Shown here one piece after another: positions 4,375 to 5,157 of a DNA stretch of 5,157 bases. The stretch's first letter is position 1. The number at the start of each line of letters is the position of its first letter. The notes below the pieces were generated by a model. The model ran no database searches, was not told where the DNA came from, and saw nothing but the letters and a program-made list of their open reading frames with translations. The stretch is from positions 1 to 5,157 of the forward strand of contig DFBK01000042.1 in the NCBI GenBank assembly GCA_002366595.1. Reading direction: 5' to 3'. The position numbers and the translations under genes are program-made. The DNA is from Anaerolineales bacterium UBA3082. Lineage in GTDB: Bacteria; Chloroflexota; Anaerolineae; UBA7937.

Positions 4375-5139
4375 ATGCTTCTAGCCATAGACATCGGAAA
4401 CACCAATATCGTGTTAGGCGTTTACCGGGAGGAAGAACTGGTCGCCTGCTGGCGGCTGGCCACCGACGTTCACAAGATGGTTGATGGGTACGCGGTGCTC
4501 CTAAATAGCCTCTTCTCCCACGAAGGGTTGTCCAAATCGGAGATCAAAGGATCGGCCATCTCTTGCGTAGTGCCGCCCCTTCTCCCCATCTTCCAGGAGC
4601 TCTGCCGTGAACATCTAAAGGTAGAACCTTTGGTGGTAGGGCCCGGGATCAAGACCGGAGTGCGCATCTTGATAGATAACCCGCGAGAGTTGGGAGCAGA
4701 CCGGATAGTAAACGCTATCGCTGCCAGAAGGCTTTACGGTACGCCAGCCATCGTCATCGACTTTGGCACCGCCACCACCTTCGATGTGGTATCGAGGGAA
4801 GGTGACTATCTGGGAGGAGCCATCGCCCCGGGGATCAGCATCTCCGCCGAGGCCCTCTATAAAGAGGCGGCCCAACTCCCTCGCATCGAATTGGCTGTCC
4901 CCAAGAGAGTCATCGGCAAGAACACTGTGGCTAGCATGCAGTCCGGGGTGCTCTTCGGCTATGTAGCCCTGGTGGAGGGGATGGTGGAGAGGATAAAGGA
5001 AGAGTTGGGAGAGGAGGCCAAGGTCATCGCCACCGGTGGGCTGGCGGGGGTTATCGCCAGAGAGACCTCCGCCATCCAGATCGTGAACCCCAACCTCACT
5101 TTGGAGGGGCTGCGTCTAATCCACGAGATGAATAGATAG
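4375..5139 (+). CDS. coaX: Type III pantothenate kinase
   Basis: CoaX phosphorylates pantothenate to 4'-phosphopantothenate using ATP, the first committed step of coenzyme A synthesis, in the cytoplasm. Enzymes of this type belong to the ASKHA fold, need a monovalent cation and, as a family, are not feedback-inhibited by CoA. From ATG at 4375 the protein has 254 aa, the usual length. The phosphate loop DIGNTN is at 6-11, GADR with the catalytic-type Asp at 107-110, IDFGTATTFDVV from about 128, GGAIAPGI at about 147-154, and ATGGLA near the C-terminus; all key motifs are intact. The start is set by homology (MLLAIDIGNTN) and GGAG at 4362-4365; GTG at 4360 would add five residues without a ribosome site. 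TAG at 5137-5139 lies 18 nt from the window edge, so no downstream partner such as birA can be seen. It is transcribed away from the five-gene operon. Confidence 0.97.
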   Translation: MLLAIDIGNTNIVLGVYREEELVACWRLATDVHKMVDGYAVLLNSLFSHEGLSKSEIKGSAISCVVPPLLPIFQELCREHLKVEPLVVGPGIKTGVRILIDNPRELGADRIVNAIAARRLYGTPAIVIDFGTATTFDVVSREGDYLGGAIAPGISISAEALYKEAAQLPRIELAVPKRVIGKNTVASMQSGVLFGYVALVEGMVERIKEELGEEAKVIATGGLAGVIARETSAIQIVNPNLTLEGLRLIHEMNR

Positions 5140-5157
5140 TCTGGTCTCTTCTGAGTG

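Noticed and set aside
1..5157. CRISPR array, insertion sequence, tRNA or phage genes
   Set aside because: No regularly spaced repeats, transposase or integrase motifs, terminal inverted repeats or tRNA-like folds were noticed on either strand.

Overview
The window reads as ordinary chromosomal DNA from a bacterium, most likely a Chloroflexota (Dehalococcoidia or Anaerolineae-like) genome. That placement is inference. It rests on a HEAT-repeat protein and a small Gmad2-type lipoprotein with a Thr/Pro/Cys-rich linker, both of a kind I associate with that phylum, and on a single-helix protein at the left edge of similar flavour. The DNA is moderately GC-rich, genes are closely packed, and initiation sites are purine-rich with ATG, GTG and TTG all in use. 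No mobile element, CRISPR array, tRNA or rRNA was seen.

Layout from right to left. At the right (4375-5139, +) is coaX, type III pantothenate kinase, preceded by a near-consensus sigma-70 promoter (4095-4124) and an unusually long leader of about 244 nt. Back to back with it, a second near-consensus promoter (4036-4065) fires leftward into a tight five-gene operon on the minus strand: HEAT-repeat protein (3081-4016), Gmad2 lipoprotein (2659-3084), AEC-family permease (1722 to about 2630), DEDDy 3'-5' exonuclease of the RNase H-like fold (1185-1718) and a PflX-like radical SAM protein (245-1183). The first two genes overlap by 4 nt, and the last two junctions are 3 nt and 1 nt. The operon runs into an imperfect hairpin (192-225). 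This overlaps an extended -10 promoter (184-212, minus strand) serving a further minus-strand gene whose first 55 codons (166 to the window edge) are visible; it is too short at the edge to appear as a complete ORF.

How the genes fit together. CoaX performs the first step of coenzyme A synthesis. The operon combines an envelope lipoprotein, a carrier for organic anions or similar solutes, a nuclease, a radical SAM enzyme of unknown substrate and a scaffold-like HEAT protein. No single pathway is evident, and I see no convincing case for a new defence or mobile system.

Points worth a second look: the permease has no canonical start codon upstream of its conserved first helix; the coaX leader is long, carries hairpins and contains a 16-bp near-palindrome just before the gene; an inverted repeat covers the coaX -35 box; and a terminator-like hairpin and a promoter share the same DNA at 184-225.
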